A stretch of DNA of 64,000 nt from a bacterium (GTDB lineage: Bacteria > Sumerlaeota > Sumerlaeia > MVZB01), in assembly GCA_021372575.1 (NCBI GenBank), contig JAJFUE010000060.1, forward strand, positions 45,997-109,996, in the 5' to 3' direction. Below are positions 8,501-16,902 of this stretch, piece after piece; the first letter of the stretch is position 1; each line of letters begins with the position of its first letter. The notes beneath the pieces are model-generated. The model had not been told where the DNA came from. It searched no databases and worked only from the letters and a program-made list of their open reading frames with translations. The position numbers were made by a program, and so were the translations under genes.

Positions 8501-11110
8501 CATGCCTCGTTCCGCAAACATGATCCCGATCTTCCCGTCCTTCTCGGCGAACTTCACGTAACCGATGAGGAACGTCCCCGGGCCGATTTTTCGCGCCGGC
8601 GTGACGATCTCCTCCGGCTTGAGTTTCCATCCGTTCGGCACGTTCTCGCCCTCGCGGCACAGCAGGCACAGCCGTAGCGTTTTGCCGAGCCGCGCTTTCG
8701 CCTGTTCATTCGTAACCTCGAGCGGCTGGCCGCACGTGATGTCGCCCGCGTTGAACTGCCGCTGGCTGAAGATCATCGGGAATCGGCGAGTCGCGACCAC
8801 CGTCTTCGACGACGGATCGTCCAGGTAGAGCGTCGCCTCGAACACTTCTTTTTCGGGCGAGCCGATCCGCAGCGGCGCGCTGAAGCAGTATCCCTTCGCG
8901 TCGCTCCACGAATACACGTCGCCAACGCTGACCGACTTGGTGGCCGGGATCCATTCGCGGCTTTTGAACGACCAACTCGCGATCGGCGTCGCGGTCGTCA
9001 GCCGGTCCGACCACGCCATTTCGATCGGCTGAATTTTCCGAAACTCGGTCGGCGCCCTGAACCGGATCCGGTATTCGCGCGCGGGCTGCATGACGATCGG
9101 GTTGGTGCCGGTCTCGAACCGCACCTTCCAGTTGACAGGCAACGCGCGCGCCGGCGCCCAGCCCTTTTCGGTTTCATCGCCGAACCCGTAGCCGCTGCGC
9201 GCCGGTTTCAGTTCGTTGGTTTCGAACTGCAGCGCCTCGCCATCGACCTTGATCTCGAGCAGTTTCGCCGACGCCGGCCCGCCGATGACCAGCTCGTAAA
9301 TCCCCGGCTCCTCGTAGTGGCAATCGAGCCGGTAATTCACCCGGCCGGCCGATTTCGATTCATAGAACCGCGGCATGACCGGCATCGTGAGGTGCCCGCG
9401 CGTGACGAACGCATTGCGCCCGGTCGGGATCAGCGTGGCCTTCACGCCGTGCAGCGTCAGCGACTGCGTCGTGAAGAAATCGTGGTATTCGCGCAGCGGG
9501 AAATAATCGTTCTGCCAATACGACGGGTTGAACACCACGAGCCCCGAATAGGGATTCAGCTGCTCGATGAGCGGGATGTCCGCGAGGCCCATCTGGTTGT
9601 AGGCCTCCTCGACGCGGTTGCGCATCGGCGACGTCCAGTAATCGGCCGGCGTCCGTTCGTCGAACCGTGCCGCCGCGAGATCGTTGTAAAGCTGCTGCGT
9701 GTGCGCGGCCATCCCGAGGTAATATGCACCGAGCGGGAACCGCTTCGTCGCGTCGCGATACAGCCCTTTCCAGTCCTGAATGTAATACTGCGTGCGCGCG
9801 CGCACCGGTCCCTGCAGCGCCGCGAACGCAAACGCGCCCGCAATCAGCGCGATCAATGCCGTTGCATAGGCATTGCCGCGATGACTGATCCGCCACACTG
9901 GCCAGCGTGCGAATTTCAGGATTGCTCCGACCCCCAGCGCCGCGATCATCACGATCATCAGCCCCGCCAGCGTGTAATACCGCGTCGTGAGGATCGAGTA
10001 GTTCTGCCGGTTGAGGTCGATCAACATCCCGTTCGCGATCAGCACGGCCCACAGCGAAACCGCCAGCGGCGGCGACCGTAAAATCAGCGCCACCGATCCA
10101 AGGATCAGCACCAGCAGCAGCCCGGCGTTGGCCCAGTCGCCCGGCTTGAAATCCCTTTTGCCGCCGAGCCCCGTCAGCAACTCCCAGAAGAAGTTCGGAT
10201 CGTTTTGAAGCCCCAGCAGCCGCGGCGCGTTCCGTTTCGCGATCGCCTCGGCAAGCGTCGCCTTCGTCCAGCCGAGCGCCTCGCGCAACCCCGGCGTCCG
10301 GGCCGTCTTCGCCGCATTCTGATCCGTCTTCGCCGTCGCGACCGGCTTCGGGACGAGGCCCATCCGCTCCTTGAACCAATACCTGCCGCGGTTGCCGAGC
10401 AGCACCGCGATCGTGAGCAGCACGACCAGCAACACCTGGCCGGCATACCTCAACATGAACCGATTGTATTCGCTCGCTGTTCGGCGCCGCCGCGCCATCC
10501 GCACGATTCCCTCGGGCAGCTTCCATGCGATGTAAATCCATGGCGCCGCGACGAGGACCACCGACAGCACCTGCGTGAGGCACGCGGCGAACGTCAGCGC
10601 CAGCGCGCCCGCCATCCGCCCCCACGTCGGATTCCTCCGCCATGCCTCGAGCAGCCACAGCTGCGCGACCGGCAGGCTCAGCATCAGGCCGTAATAGCGC
10701 ACTTCCACGTCGGCGTAGGCCTTGTATGGCCACAGCGCCAGCGCGATCGCCAGCAGCAGCCCGCCCAGCCAGTCGCCCATCGACCGCCCGAGCCTCAGGC
10801 CGAACCAGCACGCCAGGATGCCGATCAGCAAAAACGGCAGCCGCACGAGCCGGATGTGCCCCGTCGCGCGCAGCCATTCCGAAACGTTGAACAGCCGGTG
10901 GCTCGTGAAGTATGCGTTGGGGCTCGCGCCCGTGGCCTGCAGCGCCGGGTTCTGGTGGCGATACGCCTCGGTGGTCTCGACGAAGAAGAACGCCTCGTCC
11001 TCGTTGACCGTGCGATCCCACGCCCCCCACCGAACCGCCAGCGCCCCGGCCATGACCAGCAGGATCCACCACTTGCGCCCCAAAAGCGAACCGCCCCACA
11101 GTCGCCGCAT
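8498..11110 (-). CDS. PMT-like GT39/GT-C family membrane glycosyltransferase
   Basis: An 870-residue protein with about ten hydrophobic membrane segments in the first 470 residues and a large beta-rich C-terminal soluble part. The first loop carries N-E-D-E-A-F-F-F, matching the acidic D/E-E motif of PMT-type (GT-C) lipid-sugar-dependent transferases. Such enzymes move a sugar from a polyprenyl-phosphate carrier to a protein or glycan outside the membrane. The ATG at 11110 follows GGGGA by five bases; an ATG six bases earlier is also possible. Position near flagellin and the GT2 at 4480 suggests flagellin or envelope glycosylation (inference). Confidence 0.75.
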   Translation of the reverse strand: MRRLWGGSLLGRKWWILLVMAGALAVRWGAWDRTVNEDEAFFFVETTEAYRHQNPALQATGASPNAYFTSHRLFNVSEWLRATGHIRLVRLPFLLIGILACWFGLRLGRSMGDWLGGLLLAIALALWPYKAYADVEVRYYGLMLSLPVAQLWLLEAWRRNPTWGRMAGALALTFAACLTQVLSVVLVAAPWIYIAWKLPEGIVRMARRRRTASEYNRFMLRYAGQVLLVVLLTIAVLLGNRGRYWFKERMGLVPKPVATAKTDQNAAKTARTPGLREALGWTKATLAEAIAKRNAPRLLGLQNDPNFFWELLTGLGGKRDFKPGDWANAGLLLVLILGSVALILRSPPLAVSLWAVLIANGMLIDLNRQNYSILTTRYYTLAGLMIVMIAALGVGAILKFARWPVWRISHRGNAYATALIALIAGAFAFAALQGPVRARTQYYIQDWKGLYRDATKRFPLGAYYLGMAAHTQQLYNDLAAARFDERTPADYWTSPMRNRVEEAYNQMGLADIPLIEQLNPYSGLVVFNPSYWQNDYFPLREYHDFFTTQSLTLHGVKATLIPTGRNAFVTRGHLTMPVMPRFYESKSAGRVNYRLDCHYEEPGIYELVIGGPASAKLLEIKVDGEALQFETNELKPARSGYGFGDETEKGWAPARALPVNWKVRFETGTNPIVMQPAREYRIRFRAPTEFRKIQPIEMAWSDRLTTATPIASWSFKSREWIPATKSVSVGDVYSWSDAKGYCFSAPLRIGSPEKEVFEATLYLDDPSSKTVVATRRFPMIFSQRQFNAGDITCGQPLEVTNEQAKARLGKTLRLCLLCREGENVPNGWKLKPEEIVTPARKIGPGTFLIGYVKFAEKDGKIGIMFAERGM

Positions 11111-11197
11111 GATCATCCCCAACAAAAAACTAAAGCCGGGTCCAAAACCCGGCTCGAATTCTACCAACTCAAATTGAATCTGTCAGCACCATCGCAT

Positions 11198-11256
11198 CGT
11201 GCTCGTGCTCGTCTTGCCAGCCGAAGCCTGGGCGAAGGCTGGAATCGTAATCGAAT
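11198..11256 (+). repeat. Hexamer array, copy 4, split by a small palindrome
   Basis: Two GTGCTC units are followed by TGCCAGCCGAAGCC-TGGGCGAAGGCTGG, a hairpin, and only then by the GTAATC units. In every other copy the two unit types are directly adjacent, so the hairpin looks inserted into the array. Confidence 0.75.
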
Positions 11257-11296
11257 CCCCCATGACGCGTTTTCATTTCGATTTGCTGTTGTCAGC

Positions 11297-11322
11297 AGGT
11301 CGTTTCGGCCCGAAGCGACATC
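11297..11322. repeat. REP-like palindrome
   Basis: AGGTCGTTTCGG-CCCGAAGCGACAT, a member of the family described at 5218. Confidence 0.7.
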
Positions 11323-11372
11323 ACACTCATGCCAACCACCATCTTTTTCCAAAATGACTGCGCCAACCACCC

Positions 11373-11466
11373 AGCCCCGGCAGGGGCGATACAACTTAGC
11401 CCAGCGCGTAAGCGCTGGGTCAGCGATCCCCCAAAAAAACAAAGCCCCGGCAGGGGCGACACAACA
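11373..11466 (+). repeat. Two AGCCCCGGCAGGGGCGA repeats around a second palindrome
   Basis: AGCCCCGGCAGGGGCGATAC near 11375 and GCCCCGGCAGGGGCGACAC near 11446 flank the hairpin AGCCCAGCGCGTAAGCGCTGGGT. Similar sequences are common dispersed elements in PVC-type genomes (recollection). Confidence 0.65.
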
Positions 11467-11709
11467 GATCAATCCAAGAATTTATGCCCGCTAAATTCAT
11501 TTTATTTATCCATAATACCTGAAACCCATCAATTTTATATTTATAAATGGCCCCGCATTCTGGCTGGCAGATCAATGGTCGGTTGTATATGACAAGCCCC
11601 CTCATGGTGAAGTGGCTTGGCTCATCGTGCCGATGTTTACGATATTTATTCAATGGATGTGCATCACGCTCGGAATCGTTTTTCTTATGACGTTGTATAG
11701 AATAATAAG

Positions 11710-11762
11710 AGCCCCGGCAAGAGCGACACAATGAAATCCTGTATCGCCCCTGCGGGGGCTCG
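11710..11762. repeat. Inverted pair of the CCCCGGCAGGGG repeat
   Basis: GAGCCCCGGCAAGAGCGACA and, eleven bases later, TATCGCCCCTGCGGGGGCTC face each other and could fold into a hairpin with a short loop. It lies just past the stop of the minus-strand gene at 11779, so it may also act as that gene's terminator. Confidence 0.65.
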
Positions 11763-11778
11763 GTTACTCCGCATTCCC

Positions 11779-12732
11779 TTACGGCTCCAGGTTGATCGTC
11801 ACGCCCGCGTTCTGTTTTTGCGCCTTCTCCCACACCATCCGCGCCACGGCCATGTCCTGGATCGCGAGCCCCGTCGAATCGAACACCGTGACCTCATCGA
11901 TCGTCATGCGGCCTTTGACCTTTCCCACGAGCAGGTCGCAGAGCGATCCGGCGACGCCCTGGATCACGCCGTTCTTGAGCGGCACGTTGATCTCGCCCGA
12001 GTGCGACGCCTGCGCCCAGTCATCGACGAACACGCGCGCATCCTTGAGGATCTCCGGGTCGAGTTCCTCCTTGCCCGCGGCGTCGGCGCCCATTGCGTTG
12101 ATGTGCGTCCCCGGCCGGATCCAATCGGCCATCACGACCGGCGTGCGCGAAGGCGTCAGTGTGCACACCACGTCGGCCGCCGCGGCCAGCGCGGTATCGA
12201 CGATCTGAATATCGATGTTCTCGAATTTCTTCGCGAGCCCGGCCGCCCGGTCGTGATCCTTGTCGGCGAGGTAAAGTTTTTCGATTTTCATCACCGAGCC
12301 GATTGCTTTCAGCATTGTTGCCGACTGCCCGCCGCAGCCGATCATCCCGACCGTTTCGGAATCGGGCCTCGCGAGGTGCTTCGTCGCCACGGCCGCCGCG
12401 GCCCCAGTGCGCGCCTGCGTGATCCACGTGCCGTCGAGCAGCCCCAGCGGCCGGCCCGTCTTCGGATCGTTGATCAGGATCATCGCCATCACGACCGGCA
12501 ACCCCAGCGCCGAGTTGCCCGGGTGAACGTTGACCCATTTGATCCCCGCCAGCCCCGGAACCGAGGCCGGCATCGCGCGAAAATCGCCGCCCGAGACGTC
12601 CAGGTAAATCTTGCTCGGCATGCGCACGTCGCCATGTCCGTAATCCTTGAAAATATTCTCGACCGCCTCGATTACATCTTCGATCCCGATCAATTCGCGA
12701 ATGGTCTTCGCATCGAGCACTTTGAATTCCAT
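11779..12732 (-). CDS. Ornithine cyclodeaminase / mu-crystallin family enzyme
   Basis: A 317-residue NAD(P)-dependent enzyme of the family that includes ornithine cyclodeaminase, archaeal alanine dehydrogenase and ketimine reductase. Visible features are R-M-P-S-K-I-Y-L with the expected substrate-site Lys, T-x-x-R-T-G-A-A-A-A-V-A, and the Rossmann motif G-M-I-G-C-G-G-Q-S at about 130-138. Later, D-W-A-Q-A and G-E-I-N-V also follow the family. Sequence alone does not distinguish the reaction: ornithine to proline, or reversible alanine/pyruvate amination. No amino-acid biosynthesis neighbours help. Confidence 0.85.
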   Translation of the reverse strand: MEFKVLDAKTIRELIGIEDVIEAVENIFKDYGHGDVRMPSKIYLDVSGGDFRAMPASVPGLAGIKWVNVHPGNSALGLPVVMAMILINDPKTGRPLGLLDGTWITQARTGAAAAVATKHLARPDSETVGMIGCGGQSATMLKAIGSVMKIEKLYLADKDHDRAAGLAKKFENIDIQIVDTALAAAADVVCTLTPSRTPVVMADWIRPGTHINAMGADAAGKEELDPEILKDARVFVDDWAQASHSGEINVPLKNGVIQGVAGSLCDLLVGKVKGRMTIDEVTVFDSTGLAIQDMAVARMVWEKAQKQNAGVTINLEP

Positions 12733-12916
12733 ACTCCCACTCCTTTGAGGATCGCACCGATTTTACAAGCCGGGGCTTGAATTTGTTGCCAGGGCCACTG
12801 AAAACACATGGATCTTATGCGGTCATCGTAATCGCAATGGAGCGGATATTTAAAGGATTTTGTTTGAGAGAATATCCGAAGGGATCACCCTGTCGAATCA
12901 TCGGCCGCCCGTCGGC

Positions 12917-12941
12917 ACCCAGGACTCAGCACTCAGGACTT
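12917..12941. repeat. Heptamer array TCAGGAC at a stop codon
   Basis: Three to four units of TCAGGAC/TCAGCAC end immediately next to the TGA stop of the minus-strand gene (12941-12943). Read on the coding strand, the 3' side of this gene is a run of TGAGTCC-like units. Confidence 0.75.
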
Positions 12942-13834
12942 CACTTCGCCTGCGACTTGATCCGCATCGCGTAGGTGTCCAGCACCCTGAGGCGCGCCTG
13001 CCCTTCGGGCTTGGCCGGGTCGCCGTCGGCCTGCGCGACCTGCCGGTAGGCCTCCCGGGCGCGCTCGACCCACGCCGTCCATGCCTCGGCCTTGAACCCC
13101 ATGCCCTCGGGCCGGTTGGCCGCCGTCAGGTCGCGCGCCAACGTCTCGAACATTTCGCCCTGCAGCAGCCGGTCCTGGTTGACGCGCCAGCTCCCGCCGT
13201 TCTGCTCGACCAGCGCCGCCGCCACGGCGGCCGCCCGCGCCACGCCGTCCTTCAGCACGAGCCGGTTTTGCAACAGCAGCCGCAGCCGTTCTTCTTGGGC
13301 GCGTTCGCGTTCGGCACGCGCCAGCGACTCGTAGGGGAACGCCGGCTTCGATTCGGCCCACTCGTCGAGCCTGCGCTCGAGCACCTCGAGGTCGTTCAGA
13401 TACCCCTCGAGCGTCGTTTCGAACCTGCCCCGATCGGCCATCTCCGCCATCCGGTGGGCGCTGGCCGCGCGCTGGCGGGCCGCATCGGAAAGTTTCGTCC
13501 CCGCCTTTTCCGTCTCATCGAAAGCCGCCGCGGCCTTCGTCCATTCGCCGAGCCGCTCGAGGCATTCCCCGCGCGCAAACGCCAGCACGTCGGCGTATTC
13601 GGGCCCCGTCAGCCCCTTGAGCGCGTCGAGCCGCGCCAGCGACACCCGGTAAATATTGCGCCCTTCCAGATCGGTCCCCGGCGCCCGCCGATACGGATCC
13701 TGCGCGAGGAACATCTTCAACTCCATCACGACCGTCAGCACCGATTCGTGCGGATACGGAGCCTGGTCGGCAGCGCGCGAACACGCGAAAAGAAAGATGA
13801 AGGGTGAAAGATGAAAGATGAAAAGAATCGCCAT
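12941..13834 (-). CDS. Putative lipoprotein with a repeat-derived signal peptide
   Basis: A 297-residue protein that is mostly helical, Ala/Glu/Arg-rich and TPR-like in rhythm, but without a nameable domain. The chosen ATG at 13834 gives an N-terminus M-A-I-L-F-I-F-H-L-S-P-F-I-F-L-F-A-C-S. This is hydrophobic and ends in L-F-A-C, an imperfect lipobox. The hydrophobic core is encoded by heptamer units (TTTCATC read as F-H-L / F-I-F), so the repeat array has become the export signal. An alternative is a later start near residue 38 and no export. It follows the TPR gene on the same strand and may work with it. Confidence 0.6.
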   Translation of the reverse strand: MAILFIFHLSPFIFLFACSRAADQAPYPHESVLTVVMELKMFLAQDPYRRAPGTDLEGRNIYRVSLARLDALKGLTGPEYADVLAFARGECLERLGEWTKAAAAFDETEKAGTKLSDAARQRAASAHRMAEMADRGRFETTLEGYLNDLEVLERRLDEWAESKPAFPYESLARAERERAQEERLRLLLQNRLVLKDGVARAAAVAAALVEQNGGSWRVNQDRLLQGEMFETLARDLTAANRPEGMGFKAEAWTAWVERAREAYRQVAQADGDPAKPEGQARLRVLDTYAMRIKSQAK

Positions 13835-13916
13835 GCGCGATCGAGGTTTCTCAAAAGAGCACCGCTGCCGGTATTTGGCCGTTATTTCATCTTTCATCTT
13901 TCATCTTTCATCTTTA
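13793..13916. repeat. Inverted pair of TTTCATC heptamer arrays
   Basis: Three or four GATGAAA units at 13793-13824 face four TTTCATC units at 13885-13916 across a 60-base unique spacer. The right arm begins at the TAA stop of the TPR gene and the left arm lies inside the first codons of the next gene. Confidence 0.85.
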
Positions 13917-15881
13917 ATTTTCCGGCGATCCGCCGGCTTCGATATACCACTGCCGCACCGACGGGTCGTGACCGCCGAGCTCGTAATACTTCTTGTAGTA
14001 CGGCAGCGCGTTTTGCGGCGACTGCCGGTATTTCTGCCAGTTCAGCGCGATGTTGAGCGGATACTGCGGATTCTTCGGGTCGGCTTCCATGGCCTTCCTG
14101 AAGAATTCGTCGGCCTTCTCGTAGTTCGTTTCGAGCTGATATGCCTCGCCGATTCCGCTGAGCGCCGGCGCGGAATCGGGCTTGAGCTGGAGCACCTTTT
14201 CGAAGTGCGACCGCCCCATGAAGATCTGGTTCACCCGCGTGCACGCCGTCCCGAGCATCGTCCGCAGCGCGATCAGCTTCGAGACCTGGTCGGGGGTCGG
14301 GTGATTGCCGGCCTGGGTCTCGATGATCTGAACGACCTTGCCCGCCTTGTCGAGCACCTCGTTGAACTTCTTTTCCTCGAAGTAGCTATGCGCGAGCGCC
14401 GTCAGCGCCTTGATGTTTTCCGGGTCGCGCGCCAGCACCTCGTTCAGGTATTCGCGCGCATCATCGTAGTTTTTCAGGTACACCAGCGCCTGTCCCATGC
14501 CGAGGCTCGCCCGGAAGCGGTCCGCGTGCAGCAGCCGCGCGATCTTGAACCGCGCCAGCGCCTTCTCGAACAGGTTTTGGTCGAGGTTGATCTCACCAAG
14601 CTCGCACAGCGCGTTGTAGTTGCGCGTCTGCGCCGTGGCGATCGGCTCGAGCGACGCCACCGCCTTGTCCAGATCCCCGCGCTTGCGGTAGATCAAGCCG
14701 GGGTAATATCCCGCGTCCTGGCGCGACTGCAGGATATAATTATTGCCCGTCAGCGTGACCACTCGCCGGAAGATCCCCAGCGCCTCGTCGTATTGCCCCT
14801 GGTCGTACTTGATCCGGCCCAGCAGCGCCAGCGCGCGGTCGTCGCCGGGCTTGAGCTTGATGATTTCACCAAGGTAGCCGGACAGCTCATCGGCCCGTTT
14901 CGTTCCGTCCTGCGCGTAAATCGTTGTGATCGCCTGGTCAATGTAATCGGCGGCCGGCGGGAAATTGTCGAGCTGGTTCCCGCGGGCCAGTTCCATGAAC
15001 TGCCGCAGGGATTCCTCGATCTTTCCCTGGTCGAACAGCAACTGCCCGAGCCGAAACCGCGCGGTGTTGAGCGTGGCGGCCGGCACCGTGTCGCTTTGCG
15101 TGCGGGCCTGCTCCAGCGCCTGCTGGTAAAGCACGATCGCCGCCGAGCGGCGCGGGCCCGGCTGGTCGTAAAGGCGCGCCAACTCCAGCAGGGGCGGCGG
15201 ATAAAATGGCGCGCAGCGCGCGGCCTGCTTGACCTGCTCCTCGGCCTCCTGCATGCTGAGCCGGTTGCGCGCGTCCTGCGCCAGCCCCATGCACGCCCGG
15301 CTCATCATGATTTGCACCCGGCGCTTGGTCGAGGGTTCCTGCACCTGCTTCTCCAGGTCGCGCGCATCCTGCAGCGCACGCGCGTACTGCTTGCGGACGA
15401 GCAACTGCTCGATCGCGTCGAAGTGCGCGCCGTAGCGCTTCCGGTCGCGCTCGGCCAGTTGCTTTCTCACGCTGTCGAGCTTGCTCCGGATTTGGGAGTC
15501 GTTGGGCAATTCGCCCAGGGCCCGCTGGAACAGATCGACGGCCGCATCGACGTCCCCGCGCGCCATCGCCGCGTCGCCTTCCAGTTCGGTGCGCGGCCGC
15601 CGCTCGATGCGTGCGATCGTGTTGCGCTGCACGGAAATCCGCGCCCCCGCGCTGCGGATCGCGACCGTTTGCGGATCGCTGTCGTCCTCGATGACTCCGA
15701 TGATGTTGCGGCCGGTTTTGAGGTGAATGACGTCGGCGTGCCCAAGGGCGGGCAGGATCAGAAACAGGATCAGCAAGAGCCATGCGCTGGGGGGAACGCC
15801 GCGTGAGGCTCGCCGCGATGCCGCCAATCCCAATTTGGGGTCTCCACGATCCGGGTCCATGATTTGCGGAAACCTTCGCAT
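13914..15881 (-). CDS. Membrane-anchored or exported TPR-repeat protein
   Basis: A 655-residue protein. A basic N-terminus is followed by one hydrophobic segment (A-W-L-L-L-I-L-F-L-I-L-P-A-L-G-H-A, about 33-49), which may be a signal peptide cut after G-H-A. A short beta domain (residues 50-95: D-V-I-H-L-K-T-G-R-N-I-I-G-V-I) resembles the start of similar exported TPR proteins. The rest is a chain of TPR units such as A-L-L-G-R-I-K-Y-D-Q-G-Q-Y-D-E-A-L-G-I-F and A-x-S-G-I-G-E-A-Y. AAGG lies eight bases before the ATG. It follows the pseudopilin genes, so a role as a pilus or secretion accessory is possible but unproven. Confidence 0.82.
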   Translation of the reverse strand: MRRFPQIMDPDRGDPKLGLAASRRASRGVPPSAWLLLILFLILPALGHADVIHLKTGRNIIGVIEDDSDPQTVAIRSAGARISVQRNTIARIERRPRTELEGDAAMARGDVDAAVDLFQRALGELPNDSQIRSKLDSVRKQLAERDRKRYGAHFDAIEQLLVRKQYARALQDARDLEKQVQEPSTKRRVQIMMSRACMGLAQDARNRLSMQEAEEQVKQAARCAPFYPPPLLELARLYDQPGPRRSAAIVLYQQALEQARTQSDTVPAATLNTARFRLGQLLFDQGKIEESLRQFMELARGNQLDNFPPAADYIDQAITTIYAQDGTKRADELSGYLGEIIKLKPGDDRALALLGRIKYDQGQYDEALGIFRRVVTLTGNNYILQSRQDAGYYPGLIYRKRGDLDKAVASLEPIATAQTRNYNALCELGEINLDQNLFEKALARFKIARLLHADRFRASLGMGQALVYLKNYDDAREYLNEVLARDPENIKALTALAHSYFEEKKFNEVLDKAGKVVQIIETQAGNHPTPDQVSKLIALRTMLGTACTRVNQIFMGRSHFEKVLQLKPDSAPALSGIGEAYQLETNYEKADEFFRKAMEADPKNPQYPLNIALNWQKYRQSPQNALPYYKKYYELGGHDPSVRQWYIEAGGSPEN

Positions 15882-16041
15882 GGCGCTGCCTTGTTCTCTA
15901 TCATTTAATCGGATTCGCGCACCATGGTCAACAGTCGGCAGGAAAAAAAATACACTCGGATGATCTTATTCTCGCTCGTAATATTAATTGAATCAGACAT
16001 CACCATCGGTAACGGTAACTCTCGCCGCGCCGGAAAACGAG

Positions 16042-16084
16042 AAGTCCCGAGTTGTTGAGCATGGCGGCTCATGAACTCGGGACT
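16042..16084 (-). terminator. Hairpin after the pseudopilin operon
   Basis: AAGTCCCGAGTT and AACTCGGGACTT form a 12-base stem with a further inner stem (GAGC/GCTC). It starts 37 bases past the last pilin stop. On the minus strand it is followed by CTTCTCGTTTTCC, a weak T-rich tail. It is probably a terminator or attenuator between the pilin genes and the TPR gene. A third half-copy (AACTCGGGAC) lies at about 16109. Confidence 0.5.
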
Positions 16085-16120
16085 TCACATCTGCAACTCC
16101 GACCAGACAACTCGGGACGG

Positions 16121-16843
16121 TTAGTATCCGAAATTCGTGACGTCGTCCTCATCCGCGCCGTTGTAATGATAGGAGCCGGAGATGCCGAGCGATTTCCGGT
16201 CCTTGCCGAACGAAATGATCTGGTAGCTCTTGGCGTTGTAATACGTCTCGCCGAATGCGACCGACGGGTTCGGCGCCGGCAGGCTCGGGTTGGCTCCCGT
16301 CGGGGCCGTGCCCGGGAACAGCATCGTGCCACCCGTGAAATCAGTGCCCACGGTGCCGTAATCGGTCCATTTCACGTAAATGATCGGGGTCCCCCACGAA
16401 TCGACGATGTCGATCTCGCCGGGCTGCACCGTCGTGTTATTGACCTTCGACGGCGAAAGCTGCTCGTTCTGCAGGTTGATGTAAGGCCCCACCCACCCTT
16501 GCGGATACGGCTTGGTCGAATTGCCGCTCAGGCTGTGAACCACCGCCTGGTGCAGGTAGCCGCTGCCGTCGCGCCGGGTCCCCGGATCCATCAGGGGTTC
16601 GCTCGGCGGCAGGTACTCGCCCGAGCCACTCGGCGGCAACTGCCCCGTGTCGGTGCTGTAGCGCGTGATCGCGATTTCGAGATTGTTGATCAGCGCCCGC
16701 GTCGCCGCGACGCGCGCCCGGTCGGCTTCGTTCGTGTAGATCCCCGTGGCCACCGTCGCCAGCAGCCCGATGATCAACACCACGATCATCAACTCGATCA
16801 TCGTTACGGCCCATCGGTGCGCCATGTATCGTGTCTGTCTCAT
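16121..16843 (-). CDS. Type II secretion/type IV pilin-like pseudopilin 5
   Basis: A 240-residue protein with the class III prepilin N-terminus A-V-T-M-I-E-L-M-I-V-V-L-I-I-G-L-L-A: conserved Glu at +5 and a hydrophobic helix, but Ala instead of Gly before the cleavage point. The globular part has W-G-T-P-I-I-Y-V and ends D-E-D-D-V-T-N-F-G-Y. That fits the GspG-type C-terminus in which W-G-x-P and acidic residues shape a calcium site. AAGGA lies seven bases before the ATG at 16843. It is the last gene of the pilin row. Confidence 0.85.
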   Translation of the reverse strand: MRQTRYMAHRWAVTMIELMIVVLIIGLLATVATGIYTNEADRARVAATRALINNLEIAITRYSTDTGQLPPSGSGEYLPPSEPLMDPGTRRDGSGYLHQAVVHSLSGNSTKPYPQGWVGPYINLQNEQLSPSKVNNTTVQPGEIDIVDSWGTPIIYVKWTDYGTVGTDFTGGTMLFPGTAPTGANPSLPAPNPSVAFGETYYNAKSYQIISFGKDRKSLGISGSYHYNGADEDDVTNFGY

Positions 16844-16902
16844 CGCCATATCCTTGTCAAGCCTTCCAGGGCCGGGTCTCGGGTTGGTTCACCCGCCGGC
16901 CG

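Larger units (their letters stand above)
11111..11778. other. 670-base gene-free interval rich in repeats
   Basis: No coding gene. The interval holds hexamer copy 4, a REP-like palindrome, several AGCCCCGGCAGGGGCGA repeats and, from about 11480 to 11705, an A+T-rich stretch with short ORFs that lack coding character. It separates two minus-strand genes. Confidence 0.6.
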
